Source of the DNA: Deferribacterales bacterium UBA4806
GTDB taxonomy: Bacteria; Chrysiogenota; Deferribacteres; Deferribacterales; UBA228
DNA length: 11,135 nt
Assembly: GCA_002402635.1 (NCBI GenBank)
Contig: DHGE01000054.1
Span: 1-11,135 of the forward strand
Reading direction: 5' to 3'
The notes beneath the pieces are model-generated. The model was not told the origin of the DNA. It ran no database searches and saw only the letters and a list, made by a program, of their open reading frames with translations. Made by a program: the position numbers and the translations under genes. This document shows positions 1 through 7,908 of this stretch, in pieces. Position 1 is the stretch's first letter. Every line of letters begins with the position of its first letter.

Positions 1-834
1 TTTCAAAAGTCATACTTCAAAAAAGTTATAGAAAACAGAAAGTTAGGCTTGAGCTACATTTTTGAGGGGAAAGAGGGAATTGGTAAAAAACTATTTGCTC
101 TATACCTGGCTAAATATTTTTTTTGTGAAAATAAAAAATATTTAGAGGATTGTGAATGTAAATCATGTCAAAGTGCTATTAAACTAACACATCCCTATAT
201 ATTGTTTTTAAATGAGGACCAGCTGAAAATTGATGTAATAAGGGGCTTGAATGAGTTTATTTATTTGGGTGGAGGGCAAATAAAATTTATTATTGTTGAT
301 AGCATTCACAAGATAACAAAAGAGGCTGCTGCAGCATTTTTGAAAACACTTGAAGAATCACCAGATGGGGTTATTTTTATTCTTCTGACAAATAATTATT
401 CAAGCATTTTGCCAACTATTAGATCAAGATGTCATAGAATTCCTTTTAATAGGTTGAAAGCTGATGAAGTTAGATCTTTTTTAATTACAAAGGATCAAGA
501 AGATTACGTTAATTGCCATTTCACTATAGATTCTGTAAGTGAGCTATATAAAAGCAAAGAACTTTTTGAATTGAAAAATATTTTAAAGAGTGATTTAAAA
601 TATATATCTGGAGTAATTTCGAAAATGAATGGGAAAGACGAGATAAAAAATTTTTTATATACAGTTATTTTCCATTTAAAGTTAAAAAATACTAAATTAT
701 TAGACTTGCATATTATTGAAATCTTTGATTTTCTGTATTTACTTATTAAACGTTTAGATGAAAATATTAATATAGAGATTGTTAAGTCACTAGCCATTGT
801 TTTAATGTCGGAGGTCATTAATGGAGAATTGTAA
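1..834 (+). CDS. holB: DNA polymerase III subunit delta' (partial, 5' end outside window)
   Basis: Clamp-loader subunit that helps load the sliding clamp during replication; AAA+ fold. The reading frame is open from base 1, and the residues before the TTG at 49 (ending ENRKLGLSYIFEG) match the family's usual lead-in to the P-loop, so the gene starts left of the window and the TTG is internal. Visible features are a Walker A-like GKEGIGKK (bases 67-90), four cysteines between about 124 and 168 that form the usual zinc module, a Walker B-like strand IIVDSIHK lacking the DExx acid (as is common in delta'), the helix with LKTLEESP, and the RSRC sensor motif (about 421-432). The poorly conserved C-terminal part is lysine- and isoleucine-rich. 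It overlaps the next gene by 14 bases, indicating co-transcription. tau/gamma (dnaX) is the alternative, but the following genes and the weak Walker motifs favour holB. Confidence 0.9.
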   Translation, partial: FQKSYFKKVIENRKLGLSYIFEGKEGIGKKLFALYLAKYFFCENKKYLEDCECKSCQSAIKLTHPYILFLNEDQLKIDVIRGLNEFIYLGGGQIKFIIVDSIHKITKEAAAAFLKTLEESPDGVIFILLTNNYSSILPTIRSRCHRIPFNRLKADEVRSFLITKDQEDYVNCHFTIDSVSELYKSKELFELKNILKSDLKYISGVISKMNGKDEIKNFLYTVIFHLKLKNTKLLDLHIIEIFDFLYLLIKRLDENINIEIVKSLAIVLMSEVINGEL

Positions 835-1531
835 AATTGCTGCTTTATGTTTTAGACGAGCAGGCAAATTGTTTTTTTATAATTATATAAATTTACCAAT
901 AGAGATAGGGAGTATAGTTGTTGTAGATATTGATAAAGGTGTGAATTTAGCTGTTGTAGTTAAAGTTGACGTACCAAAGTATGAAGGAAATAAAGAAGCA
1001 CTGAAAGATATAATAAGAATAGCTGATGCCAATGATTTAATAAGCTATCAGAAAAATATAGTCGATGATAAAAAGGCTTTCAAGCTATGTAAAAAAGTAG
1101 TTGAAGAAAGTAATATTAATATGAAGTTACTGCAAGCTGAATATAGCCTTGATAGGCAGAAGTTAACATTTTATTATACTGCCGATGGAAGAATAGATTT
1201 TAGGCAGTTAGTCAAAGATTTAGCAAGAATATTTAAAACAAGAATTGAAATGAGGCAAGTTGGAGTGCGAGATTCTACAAAGATATTAGGTGGTATTGCT
1301 GTATGTGGAAGAGAATTATGTTGTGCAACCCATTTAAGGAAGTTTGATAATATTTCTATAACCGTAGCAAAGGATCAAAATCTGATTTTTAATCCATCTA
1401 AAATAACAGGTCTTTGTGGTAGGCTTATGTGTTGTTTATTATATGAAAAAGATATATATGAGGGGATATCAGTTGAAGAAGGAAAAGAATATATTAAGCT
1501 AGTTGATGAAGAAGCTGGAGGAGAACTATGA
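821..1531 (+). CDS. ricT: RicT/YaaT, PSP1-family Fe-S protein
   Basis: A 236-residue PSP1 C-terminal-domain protein. In Bacillus, RicT (YaaT) works with RicA and RicF in a [4Fe-4S] complex that stimulates RNase Y-dependent RNA maturation and affects sporulation and biofilm phosphorelays; its role in other bacteria is less clear. The core is about residues 60-205. Two cysteine groups are visible, C162/C167/C168 (in VCGRELCC) and C199/C204/C205 (in LCGRLMCC), the family's signature and probable cluster ligands. The ATG at 821 is set by GGAGG at 810-814 with a 6-base spacer. The start lies inside the end of holB, and the stop overlaps the metG start as ATGA. The order holB-ricT-metG-tatD is conserved in many bacteria, which supports the call. 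RicA and RicF are not in the window. Confidence 0.92.
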   Translation: MENCKIAALCFRRAGKLFFYNYINLPIEIGSIVVVDIDKGVNLAVVVKVDVPKYEGNKEALKDIIRIADANDLISYQKNIVDDKKAFKLCKKVVEESNINMKLLQAEYSLDRQKLTFYYTADGRIDFRQLVKDLARIFKTRIEMRQVGVRDSTKILGGIAVCGRELCCATHLRKFDNISITVAKDQNLIFNPSKITGLCGRLMCCLLYEKDIYEGISVEEGKEYIKLVDEEAGGEL

Positions 1532-3441
1532 ATAAAAAGACCTTTTATGTAACTACTCCTATTTATTATGTTAATGATGTACCACACATAGGGCATGCTT
1601 ATACAACTATAGCTGCAGACACAATTGCTCGCTATAAGAGAATGTGTGGTTTTGATGTGTTTTTTTTAACTGGAACAGATGAACACGGTCAAAAAATTGA
1701 GTTAGCAGCGAGAGAAAGAGGAACTACACCAAAACAATTGGCAGATAGCGTAGTGGAGAGGTTTAAAAACTTGTGGAGTGCTTTGAACATAAAGTACACA
1801 AAATTTATTCGAACAACCGATGAAATACATAAAAAGACAGTCCAAAGAGTATTTAATGAGATGTTGAAGAAAGGAGATATCTACCTTGGAGATTATGAGG
1901 GTTGGTATTGTACACCCTGTGAAACATATTGGACGGAGACACAATTAATGGATGGAAATGTTTGTCCATCTTGTGGTAGACAAACTGAGAAGTTGAAAGA
2001 GCCCAGTTATTTTTTCAGAATGTCAAAATATCAAGACACTCTTTTAACATATATTAAAAATAACCCAGATTTTATAAAACCCACATCTAGAAGAAATGAA
2101 ATTATTGCATTTATTGAGGAAGGTCTTAGAGATCTGTCTGTAAGCAGGACAACTTTTAACTGGGGGATACCTGTTCCTCAAGACGATAAGCATGTTATAT
2201 ATGTTTGGATAGACGCTTTAACAAACTATATATCTGCCCTTGACTACTACAATGATGGTGAAAACTTTAAAAAATATTGGCCTGCTGACTTCCATCTTGT
2301 TGGTAAAGATATACTAAGGTTTCATACAGTTTATTGGCCTTCAATGCTCCTAAGTATTGGGGAAAAATTACCTAAAAGCGTTTTTGCACATGGTTGGTGG
2401 ACTGTAGAGGGGCAAAAAATGTCAAAATCATTAGGTAATGCAATAAGCCCAAATTATTTAATTGAAAAATTTGGCGTAGATCCAATAAGATACTTTCTTT
2501 TAAGGGAGGTTCCTTTCGGTCTTGACGGGGATTTTTCTTTTAAGACGCTGATACATAGGATAAATAGTGATCTTGCCAATGATTTAGGCAATCTCATCAG
2601 CCGCTCAGCCAATATGATTTACAGATATTTTGATGGGTTAATTCCATTGTATTCAGATAAGGATGAAGAAGATGAAAGATTAAGTGAGATCATTTTGGCA
2701 AATATTGAAAATATAGACATATATATGAATGCATTAGAATTTAACAAAGCCTTGATAAGCATATGGGAAATAGTTAATGCTCTGAACAAATATATTGATA
2801 CTACAAAACCATGGACATTAGCTAAAGATATAAATATGAGAGGAAGACTAGGCTCTGTGATGTATATTATTGCTGATACTATCCGTATTATCTCCATGCT
2901 TGTCTATCCTTTCATCCCTGAAACAGCTCTTAAGATAAGAAAGCAGTTTAACTTTAGTGAGGATCTAGAGAGTATAAATTTTAATGAAGAAAAGAAAGTG
3001 TTAAAGCTTCTAGGTGGCAACCAAATTAATAAAGGAGAGCCCCTATTCCCAAGAATTGATGAGACATTAAAATTAAAAGAACTAGAGGGCAAAATTAGTG
3101 TTAAAGATGATCAAGAGAATATAGTTGATATAGATTACTTTAAGAAAGTTGAACTCATATCAGCCAAAGTACTTAAGGCTGAACGCATAAAAAATTCAGA
3201 AAAATTACTAAAGCTCTCCATTGATGTTGGTAATAAAAGTAAAACAATTGTTGCTGGAGTTGGAAAATTTTATAAGCCTGAAGATATGATAGGGAAAGTA
3301 ATAGTTGTGGTTAATAATTTAAAGCCAACAAAAATAATGAATGAAGAGTCGCAAGGAATGTTATTGGCAGCTACAACAGATGAAGGTGTTGTCGTTTTAG
3401 AATTACCTAATGAAGTGCCACCTGGGACAAGATTAAAATAA
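1528..3441 (+). CDS. metG: Methionyl-tRNA synthetase
   Basis: Cytoplasmic class I aminoacyl-tRNA synthetase that charges tRNA-Met; 637 residues, a normal length for the long bacterial form. Motifs seen: HIGH at residues 20-23, a zinc knuckle in the connective peptide with C128, C131, C146 and C149, the WIDAL strand (227-231), and KMSKS at 297-301 followed by LGN. The anticodon-binding helical domain follows. Residues about 536-637 form the C-terminal EMAP/Trbp111-type tRNA-binding OB fold (AKVLKAERI, VVVNNLKPTKIMNEESQGM), which usually mediates dimerisation. The start is fixed by GGAGGAGAA just upstream and a 4-base ATGA overlap with ricT. The stop is directly followed by the tatD ATG. All catalytic signatures are present, so the gene looks intact and functional. 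Confidence 0.98.
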   Translation: MNKKTFYVTTPIYYVNDVPHIGHAYTTIAADTIARYKRMCGFDVFFLTGTDEHGQKIELAARERGTTPKQLADSVVERFKNLWSALNIKYTKFIRTTDEIHKKTVQRVFNEMLKKGDIYLGDYEGWYCTPCETYWTETQLMDGNVCPSCGRQTEKLKEPSYFFRMSKYQDTLLTYIKNNPDFIKPTSRRNEIIAFIEEGLRDLSVSRTTFNWGIPVPQDDKHVIYVWIDALTNYISALDYYNDGENFKKYWPADFHLVGKDILRFHTVYWPSMLLSIGEKLPKSVFAHGWWTVEGQKMSKSLGNAISPNYLIEKFGVDPIRYFLLREVPFGLDGDFSFKTLIHRINSDLANDLGNLISRSANMIYRYFDGLIPLYSDKDEEDERLSEIILANIENIDIYMNALEFNKALISIWEIVNALNKYIDTTKPWTLAKDINMRGRLGSVMYIIADTIRIISMLVYPFIPETALKIRKQFNFSEDLESINFNEEKKVLKLLGGNQINKGEPLFPRIDETLKLKELEGKISVKDDQENIVDIDYFKKVELISAKVLKAERIKNSEKLLKLSIDVGNKSKTIVAGVGKFYKPEDMIGKVIVVVNNLKPTKIMNEESQGMLLAATTDEGVVVLELPNEVPPGTRLK

Positions 3442-4281
3442 ATGTATTTAAAAAGTAAGCATGACCACGAATATGAATGTTTTATTAATGAATGGGAGAA
3501 TTTAGTAAAAAAGGGCTTTAGTATAACAGATACTCACAGCCATATACATTTTCAAGATTATAATAGCGATTTTGAATCGATGTTGGCAAGAGCAAAAGCT
3601 AACGGCGTAAAAAAAATAATTACCATAGGAATTAATTACGAAGATTCTTTAAAGGCGCAAAGATTGGCATCCCAATACAGGGGAATATATTTTACAGCGG
3701 GAATACATCCTTCGGAAATTGAGAAATTGCAGGAATTAAGTATTTTTGAGCCAATAATAGTAAATAAAAAGTGTCTTGCTATTGGAGAAATAGGTTTAGA
3801 TTTTTACAGAACTACTTTAAAGAAGGATTTGCAGGAGAAGGTATTTAAGGGATTTCTGAACATTGCTCTTTATTTTAAAAAACCAGTTATAATCCATACA
3901 CGAGAGGCTGCTTCTGAGACTTTGTCTATTCTTGACGAGATTGTAAAAGATAATAATTTAAGGGGTGTTTTTCATTGTTTTAGTGGAGATGAAAATCTTA
4001 TAGATTGGGGCATGGAACATAATTTTTATTTTTCATTTACTGGTAATGTGACTTTTTCTAAATCTTGTAAATTAAGATCTGCATTAAAACTTATACCAAT
4101 AGACAGAATTTTATTAGAAACTGACTGCCCATATTTGACCCCTATGCCTTTTAGAGGGAAAAGGAATGAACCTGCTTATGTTATTTATACCTTGTATACG
4201 GCTTATAAAATGAAGGGACTATCGTTACAGGAGGTTGCAAACTCCTTAGAAAATAACGTTAATGAATTTTTTAATATTTAA
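3442..4281 (+). CDS. tatD: TatD-family metal-dependent hydrolase/DNase with N-terminal extension
   Basis: TatD/YcfH-type amidohydrolase-fold enzyme, a metal-dependent DNase/exonuclease linked in other organisms to DNA repair and quality control. Metal-site residues are visible: the HxH in DTHSH (H32, H34), H89 in AGIHP, E116 in GEIGLDF, H152 in IIHTRE, H178 in FHCFSG and D228 in ETDCPYL, followed by the usual FRGKRNEP segment. The protein is 279 residues. Family members normally start one or two residues before DTHxH, but here about 28 charged residues precede it, and there is no in-frame ATG, GTG or TTG nearer to the core. The ATG directly abuts the metG stop and has no convincing Shine-Dalgarno sequence, so translation is probably coupled to metG. 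Annotated tatD by family; it need not be the E. coli Tat-linked gene. Confidence 0.92.
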   Translation: MYLKSKHDHEYECFINEWENLVKKGFSITDTHSHIHFQDYNSDFESMLARAKANGVKKIITIGINYEDSLKAQRLASQYRGIYFTAGIHPSEIEKLQELSIFEPIIVNKKCLAIGEIGLDFYRTTLKKDLQEKVFKGFLNIALYFKKPVIIHTREAASETLSILDEIVKDNNLRGVFHCFSGDENLIDWGMEHNFYFSFTGNVTFSKSCKLRSALKLIPIDRILLETDCPYLTPMPFRGKRNEPAYVIYTLYTAYKMKGLSLQEVANSLENNVNEFFNI

Positions 4282-4295
4282 AGGGTCACGGGCTT

Positions 4296-5006
4296 ATGGA
4301 AGAGGTTCTCAAAGAATTTAATCTGAAAGATATTGAGCCCGGAGTGGTGGTTTTTTCAAAGGAAGACTATAGAGTTCATTTTATTAATAATGTCTTTTTT
4401 TCACAGTTTTCAGAATTTTCTAAGAAGGATCTATTTGAAAAGGATATTCTGTCTTTTCATAAGCCTAGATCAATAAAAAAAATTGAAAAAATTATTGATC
4501 TATTAGAAAACACGGAGAAAGCCTCACCTATTCTATTAAAAAAATATGATTTAAGTGGAATTGATAGATATTTGCTAATAAAGTTAATAAAACTTTTAAG
4601 TAACAGTGAAGGGAAATACTTATACTGTTTATTAACTTTTGATATAACAGAATATCTTTTGGATAATAAAAAGATAATTAATTATTTACCTATTCAACAA
4701 AAAAATGAAATCAAATTGCTATTAGCTGATGACATTATTTATATACAAGCTGAAAATATTTATTCAACTGTTTTTACAGAAAACAGAAAATTCCTGACTT
4801 ATTTTCCTATAGGTTACTTAGAAAAAAAATTGAATAAAAATAATTTTTTCAGAATACATAGAAGTTACATAATAAATATAACATATATCGATAAAATAAT
4901 AAAAGAAAAGAATCTTTATGTAATTCAAATGAAGTTTTATAATACAAAACTCACTGTAAGTAGGTCCAAAGTTAAAGAATTTAGTTCTTTTATTGGTTTA
5001 AAATAA
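4296..5006 (+). CDS. rcoM: PAS-LytTR transcriptional regulator, RcoM-like CO sensor
   Basis: A 236-residue two-domain protein. Residues about 10-120 form a PAS domain (PGVVVFSKEDYRVHFINN opening, FDITEYLL closing), and about 135-236 form a LytTR DNA-binding domain with the hallmarks FFRIHRSYIIN and LTVSRSKVKEF. This is the architecture of RcoM, the heme-based CO-sensing activator of CO dehydrogenase genes. From memory of Burkholderia RcoM, the proteins appear collinear, including the segment around the proximal heme ligand: H55 in ILSFHKPRS matches RcoM H74. The residues aligned with RcoM Met104 and Cys94 are not Met or Cys here; the PAS domain has no methionine after M1, and its only cysteine is C111. 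It lies 14 bases after tatD (AAGGG at 4281-4285 as ribosome site) and 126 bases before cooS, so it probably controls cooS. A non-heme PAS-LytTR regulator remains possible. Confidence 0.82.
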   Translation: MEEVLKEFNLKDIEPGVVVFSKEDYRVHFINNVFFSQFSEFSKKDLFEKDILSFHKPRSIKKIEKIIDLLENTEKASPILLKKYDLSGIDRYLLIKLIKLLSNSEGKYLYCLLTFDITEYLLDNKKIINYLPIQQKNEIKLLLADDIIYIQAENIYSTVFTENRKFLTYFPIGYLEKKLNKNNFFRIHRSYIINITYIDKIIKEKNLYVIQMKFYNTKLTVSRSKVKEFSSFIGLK

Positions 5007-5035
5007 TACGTTCACAATAATATAATCACGTTTAT
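5007..5035 (+). promoter_or_regulatory. Pair of LytTR-type direct repeats upstream of cooS (candidate RcoM operator)
   Basis: TACGTTCAC (5007-5015) and CACGTTTAT (5027-5035) are direct repeats starting 20 bp apart, about two helical turns. Each agrees at 8 of 9 positions with the LytTR consensus as I recall it, [TA][AC][CA]GTTN[AG][TG]. They lie between the regulator gene and cooS, 27-55 bp upstream of the -35 box, an activator position. Single matches to this loose consensus also occur inside genes of this window, so the paired spacing and location carry the weight. Confidence 0.5.
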
Positions 5036-5061
5036 TAAAAAATAATATCATTAACAAAACA

Positions 5062-5090
5062 TTGGTTGAATAAAATATTTTTTCTATAAT
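5062..5090 (+). promoter_or_regulatory. Predicted sigma70-type promoter of the coo operon
   Basis: TTGGTT (5062-5067) and a perfect TATAAT (5085-5090) are separated by 17 bp. Transcription would start near 5097, giving a leader of about 36 bases before the cooS ATG at 5133, with AGGGGG at 5122-5127 as ribosome site. The -35 box departs from TTGACA, consistent with an activator-assisted promoter. Confidence 0.65.
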
Positions 5091-5113
5091 AATATAAATA
5101 GAAAGTATTATAG
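5084..5113. repeat. 8-bp inverted repeat over the cooS -10 and start region
   Basis: CTATAATA (5084-5091) is the exact reverse complement of TATTATAG (5106-5113), with 14 bases between. The dyad centre falls close to the predicted transcription start, and the left arm contains the -10 box. It could be an operator-like site or chance in AT-rich DNA. Confidence 0.35.
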
Positions 5114-5132
5114 TGATTATTAGGGGGTTTAA

Positions 5133-7064
5133 ATGGACGAGAAAAAAAGATCTATTGATAAGGCAGCAATTGAAATGTTTAATATTCTCGATAAAAGAGG
5201 ATATGATAACATTTGGGATAGATTGGAAGCACAGAAGCCCCAATGTGGATATGGAGAATTAGGTGTATGTTGTAGGATCTGTTCAATGGGGCCATGCAGA
5301 ATTAATCCTTATGGTGAAGAGCCAACACTTGGAGTTTGTGGTGCTGATGCAGATACCATTGTTGCAAGAAATTTAGTCCGCATGATTGCAGCTGGAGCTT
5401 CAGCTCATTCAGACCATGGAAGAAAACCTGCCATCATTTTAAAGGAGATCAGCGAGAATAAAATAAAAGATTATCATATAAAAGATACTGATAAGCTCAT
5501 AGGAGTAGCTAAGAAGTTAAATCTTTATAAAGAAGGAGATAGTTATCTTGAATTAGCAGCAAAAATAAGTGATTGCGCACTCAAATGCTATGGAAAACAA
5601 GACGAAGAACCAATATCCTTTTTAAAGGCTTATATGCCTAAAAATAGATTTAAAAAACTAGAAAATATAGCAGAGAGCATTGAAAAAGACAGTGGTATGA
5701 GTGTTGGGTTTTTACCAAGGAACATCGATAGGGAATCAGTAGATATATTGCATAGAACACACATGGGAACAGATCATAACCCATTAACATTAATAGTGCA
5801 GGGTTTAAGATGTGCGCTAGCTGATGGGTGGGGAGGATCTCTTATTGCAACAGAATTGCAGGACATTCTATTTGGAACACCACATAAAAGAGAAATAAAT
5901 GCCAATCTTGGCGTATTAGATGAGGAATTTGTTAATATAATTGTACATGGCCATGAACCTATTCTTTCTGAAAAGATGGTTGAAAAATCAATGGATAAAG
6001 CACTGATAGATTATGCAAAATCTAAAGGAGCTAAAGGGATTAATGTTGTTGGAATGTGTTGTACTGGTAATGAAGTTTTGATGAGGCAGGGCATCCCTGT
6101 GGCAGGAAATGAGTTACATCAAGAATTAGCAATAATGACTGGTGCTGTAGAGGCAGTTACAGTAGATGTGCAGTGCATATATCCATCACTTGGCAAGCTC
6201 TCAGAATGCTTCCATACAAAATTTATTTCAACGAGTGAGCAGGCGCACTTCCCTGGAAGTTTGCATATACAGTTTAAAGAGAATAGAGCAAATGAAGTAG
6301 CTGAAAAGATTATAAAAGTAGCTATTGATAATTACCTTTTCAGAAACAAACATAAAGTGTATATACCAGATGTAAAATCGAAAGCAACCGTAGGATTTTC
6401 TGTTGAAGGAATACTTGAAATTCTTGGTGGGACACTGGACCCACTTATTAATGCTATAAAAAGCGGTCAAATATTAGGAGTTGCTGCTATAGTTGGTTGC
6501 AACAATCCAAAAATAACTCAGGATTATTTTCATATTAATTTAACAAAAAAATTGTTAGAGAAAAATATTCTAGTAGTGGGTACAGGGTGTTGGGCAATAG
6601 CAGCAGCAAAGGGCTCTCTTATGGATATGGATTACCTGAATAATCTTAATGTCCCATTGAAAGAAGTGTGTAAGAGTTTAAATATTCCACCAGTACTACA
6701 TTTTGGATCATGTGTTGACTGCTCAAGATTGTTAGTATTGTTAAGTGCTTTGGCTGAAACATTAAATGTTGATATTGATAAATTACCTGTTGTGGGTTCT
6801 GCTCCTGAATGGTCAACAGAAAAAGCAGTTGCAATCGGCTCTTATTTTGTAGCCTCTGGAGTACCTGTGCATCTATGGCCAATGCCTCCTATATTTGGTG
6901 CTCCAAAGGTAATAGAGATATTGACTAAAGGGGCAAAAGAACTGGTTGGAGGATATTTTTTTGTTGACGGTGACATAGATAAAACTGTTGAGACTATGGA
7001 AGGCATTATATTAGAAAGAAGAAATGCTCTGGGATTAAATGTGCCAGAGTATATAAGAGGTTAA
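5133..7064 (+). CDS. cooS: Anaerobic Ni-Fe-S carbon monoxide dehydrogenase, catalytic subunit
   Basis: Interconverts CO and CO2 at a Ni-Fe-S C-cluster; cytoplasmic homodimer of the CooS family, 643 residues, the usual length. Cluster ligands are visible: C38 and C46 for the bridging D-cluster, and C47, C50, C55 and C69 for the B-cluster, spaced as in Carboxydothermus CODH-II. C-cluster candidates are the His in HGHEP (272-276), C310 (GMCCTGNE), C348 (DVQC), C456 (VGCNN), C486 (GTGC) and C527 (GSC). Acid-base residues H92 and K564 (APEWSTEK) are also present. The eight-residue C38-C46 spacing suggests a conventional [4Fe-4S] D-cluster rather than the shorter CxxC type of Desulfovibrio. It is the first gene of its operon, with its own promoter and a good ribosome site; cooC follows after 2 bases. 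No acetyl-CoA synthase gene is adjacent, so it is a monofunctional CODH. Confidence 0.98.
   Translation: MDEKKRSIDKAAIEMFNILDKRGYDNIWDRLEAQKPQCGYGELGVCCRICSMGPCRINPYGEEPTLGVCGADADTIVARNLVRMIAAGASAHSDHGRKPAIILKEISENKIKDYHIKDTDKLIGVAKKLNLYKEGDSYLELAAKISDCALKCYGKQDEEPISFLKAYMPKNRFKKLENIAESIEKDSGMSVGFLPRNIDRESVDILHRTHMGTDHNPLTLIVQGLRCALADGWGGSLIATELQDILFGTPHKREINANLGVLDEEFVNIIVHGHEPILSEKMVEKSMDKALIDYAKSKGAKGINVVGMCCTGNEVLMRQGIPVAGNELHQELAIMTGAVEAVTVDVQCIYPSLGKLSECFHTKFISTSEQAHFPGSLHIQFKENRANEVAEKIIKVAIDNYLFRNKHKVYIPDVKSKATVGFSVEGILEILGGTLDPLINAIKSGQILGVAAIVGCNNPKITQDYFHINLTKKLLEKNILVVGTGCWAIAAAKGSLMDMDYLNNLNVPLKEVCKSLNIPPVLHFGSCVDCSRLLVLLSALAETLNVDIDKLPVVGSAPEWSTEKAVAIGSYFVASGVPVHLWPMPPIFGAPKVIEILTKGAKELVGGYFFVDGDIDKTVETMEGIILERRNALGLNVPEYIRG
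7056..7060 (+). promoter_or_regulatory. Ribosome binding site choosing the GTG start of cooC
   Basis: AGAGG lies 6 bases before GTG 7067, inside the last codons of cooS. The alternative ATG at 7082 is 21 bases from this site and has no site of its own, so the GTG start is preferred. Confidence 0.6.
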
Positions 7065-7066
7065 AA

Positions 7067-7894
7067 GTGAAAGATAATGGTATGAAAATTGTCATAACTG
7101 GAAAAGGTGGCGTTGGAAAAAGCACCATTGCCAGTTTGTTGGCACATTCTCTTATAAAAAGGGGATACAAAGTTCTTGCACTTGATGAGGATCCACAGAT
7201 GAATTTAGCCTATAGCCTGGGTTTATCAGTTGATAAAATTAAAAATATTACACCATTAAACTGTGCCTATGATTATATCGAAGAAAAAACTGGGGCCAAA
7301 CCAGGTAGCTCTTGGGGTGCTTTTTTTAAATTAAACCCTGATGTTTCTGATGTTATTGATAGATTTGGGATAAACATTAATGATAAATTAGGTTTATTAG
7401 TGATGGGAACAGTAAAAAAGGCTGCTGCAGGGTGCCTTTGCCCGGAAAATGTTCTGCTCGATAAAGTTATGAATCAATTAGCTCTGATGAAGGGAGAAAC
7501 AATAATTATGGACACACAGGCTGGTGTTGAACACTTTGGTAGAGCTATTGCTAAAGGATTTGGGCACTGTATTGTTGTTGCTGATCCAACATTTAATGCA
7601 ATTTCAGTTGCTCAATATATAGCTGGGTTGGCAAGACAAATAGATATTCCCAATGTCTATTTATTAATAAACAAGCTAACAGAAAAACATCACGATAAAG
7701 TACAGAAAATATCTCAACAATTGGGCTTAAATATTGACGCAGTCTTTGATGAACAACTATCTATCCCATATTTTGAAGAGATTTATTATGATGAACCAGA
7801 TATATCTAAATTCTTAGAGATAAATAGATCTTTAAATAATAGTATTTCCTTATTAATGGAAGAAATTTTAAACAAAGATGTAGTAATTAAATAG
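7067..7894 (+). CDS. cooC: CODH nickel-insertion accessory ATPase CooC
   Basis: A MinD/SIMIBI-class P-loop ATPase of 275 residues that helps insert nickel into the C-cluster of CooS. The deviant Walker A is GKGGVGKST (residues 12-20) with the signature lysine. LDEDPQMNLAYSLG follows (about 39-52), and Walker B is the IIMDTQAGVEHFGR region (about 146-159). The CxC pair C123/C125 (GCLCPE) is the CooC feature known to bind metal at the dimer interface and separates it from generic ParA/MinD proteins. The start is GTG at 7067, 2 bases after the cooS stop, chosen by AGAGG upstream; ATG 7082 would remove only five residues and leave the P-loop intact. Its place directly after cooS supports the role. 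Confidence 0.95.
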   Translation: MKDNGMKIVITGKGGVGKSTIASLLAHSLIKRGYKVLALDEDPQMNLAYSLGLSVDKIKNITPLNCAYDYIEEKTGAKPGSSWGAFFKLNPDVSDVIDRFGININDKLGLLVMGTVKKAAAGCLCPENVLLDKVMNQLALMKGETIIMDTQAGVEHFGRAIAKGFGHCIVVADPTFNAISVAQYIAGLARQIDIPNVYLLINKLTEKHHDKVQKISQQLGLNIDAVFDEQLSIPYFEEIYYDEPDISKFLEINRSLNNSISLLMEEILNKDVVIK

Positions 7895-7908
7895 ATAGGG
7901 AGAAAATT

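Noticed and set aside
49..51. TTG as the start codon of holB
   Set aside because: The frame is open to base 1 and encodes the family's expected residues before the P-loop, so the gene is cut by the window edge.
4255..4263. AACGTTAAT, a full match to the LytTR consensus 33 bp before the regulator start (possible autoregulation)
   Set aside because: No partner repeat at about 20-22 bp, it lies in tatD codons, and an equally good single match occurs inside holB at 505-513, so single hits are expected by chance here.
4998..5243. - strand open frame of 81 codons spanning the regulator-cooS gap
   Set aside because: It starts inside cooS coding sequence, covers the promoter region, has an isoleucine/phenylalanine-rich composition typical of antisense AT-rich DNA and no ribosome site; treated as a shadow.
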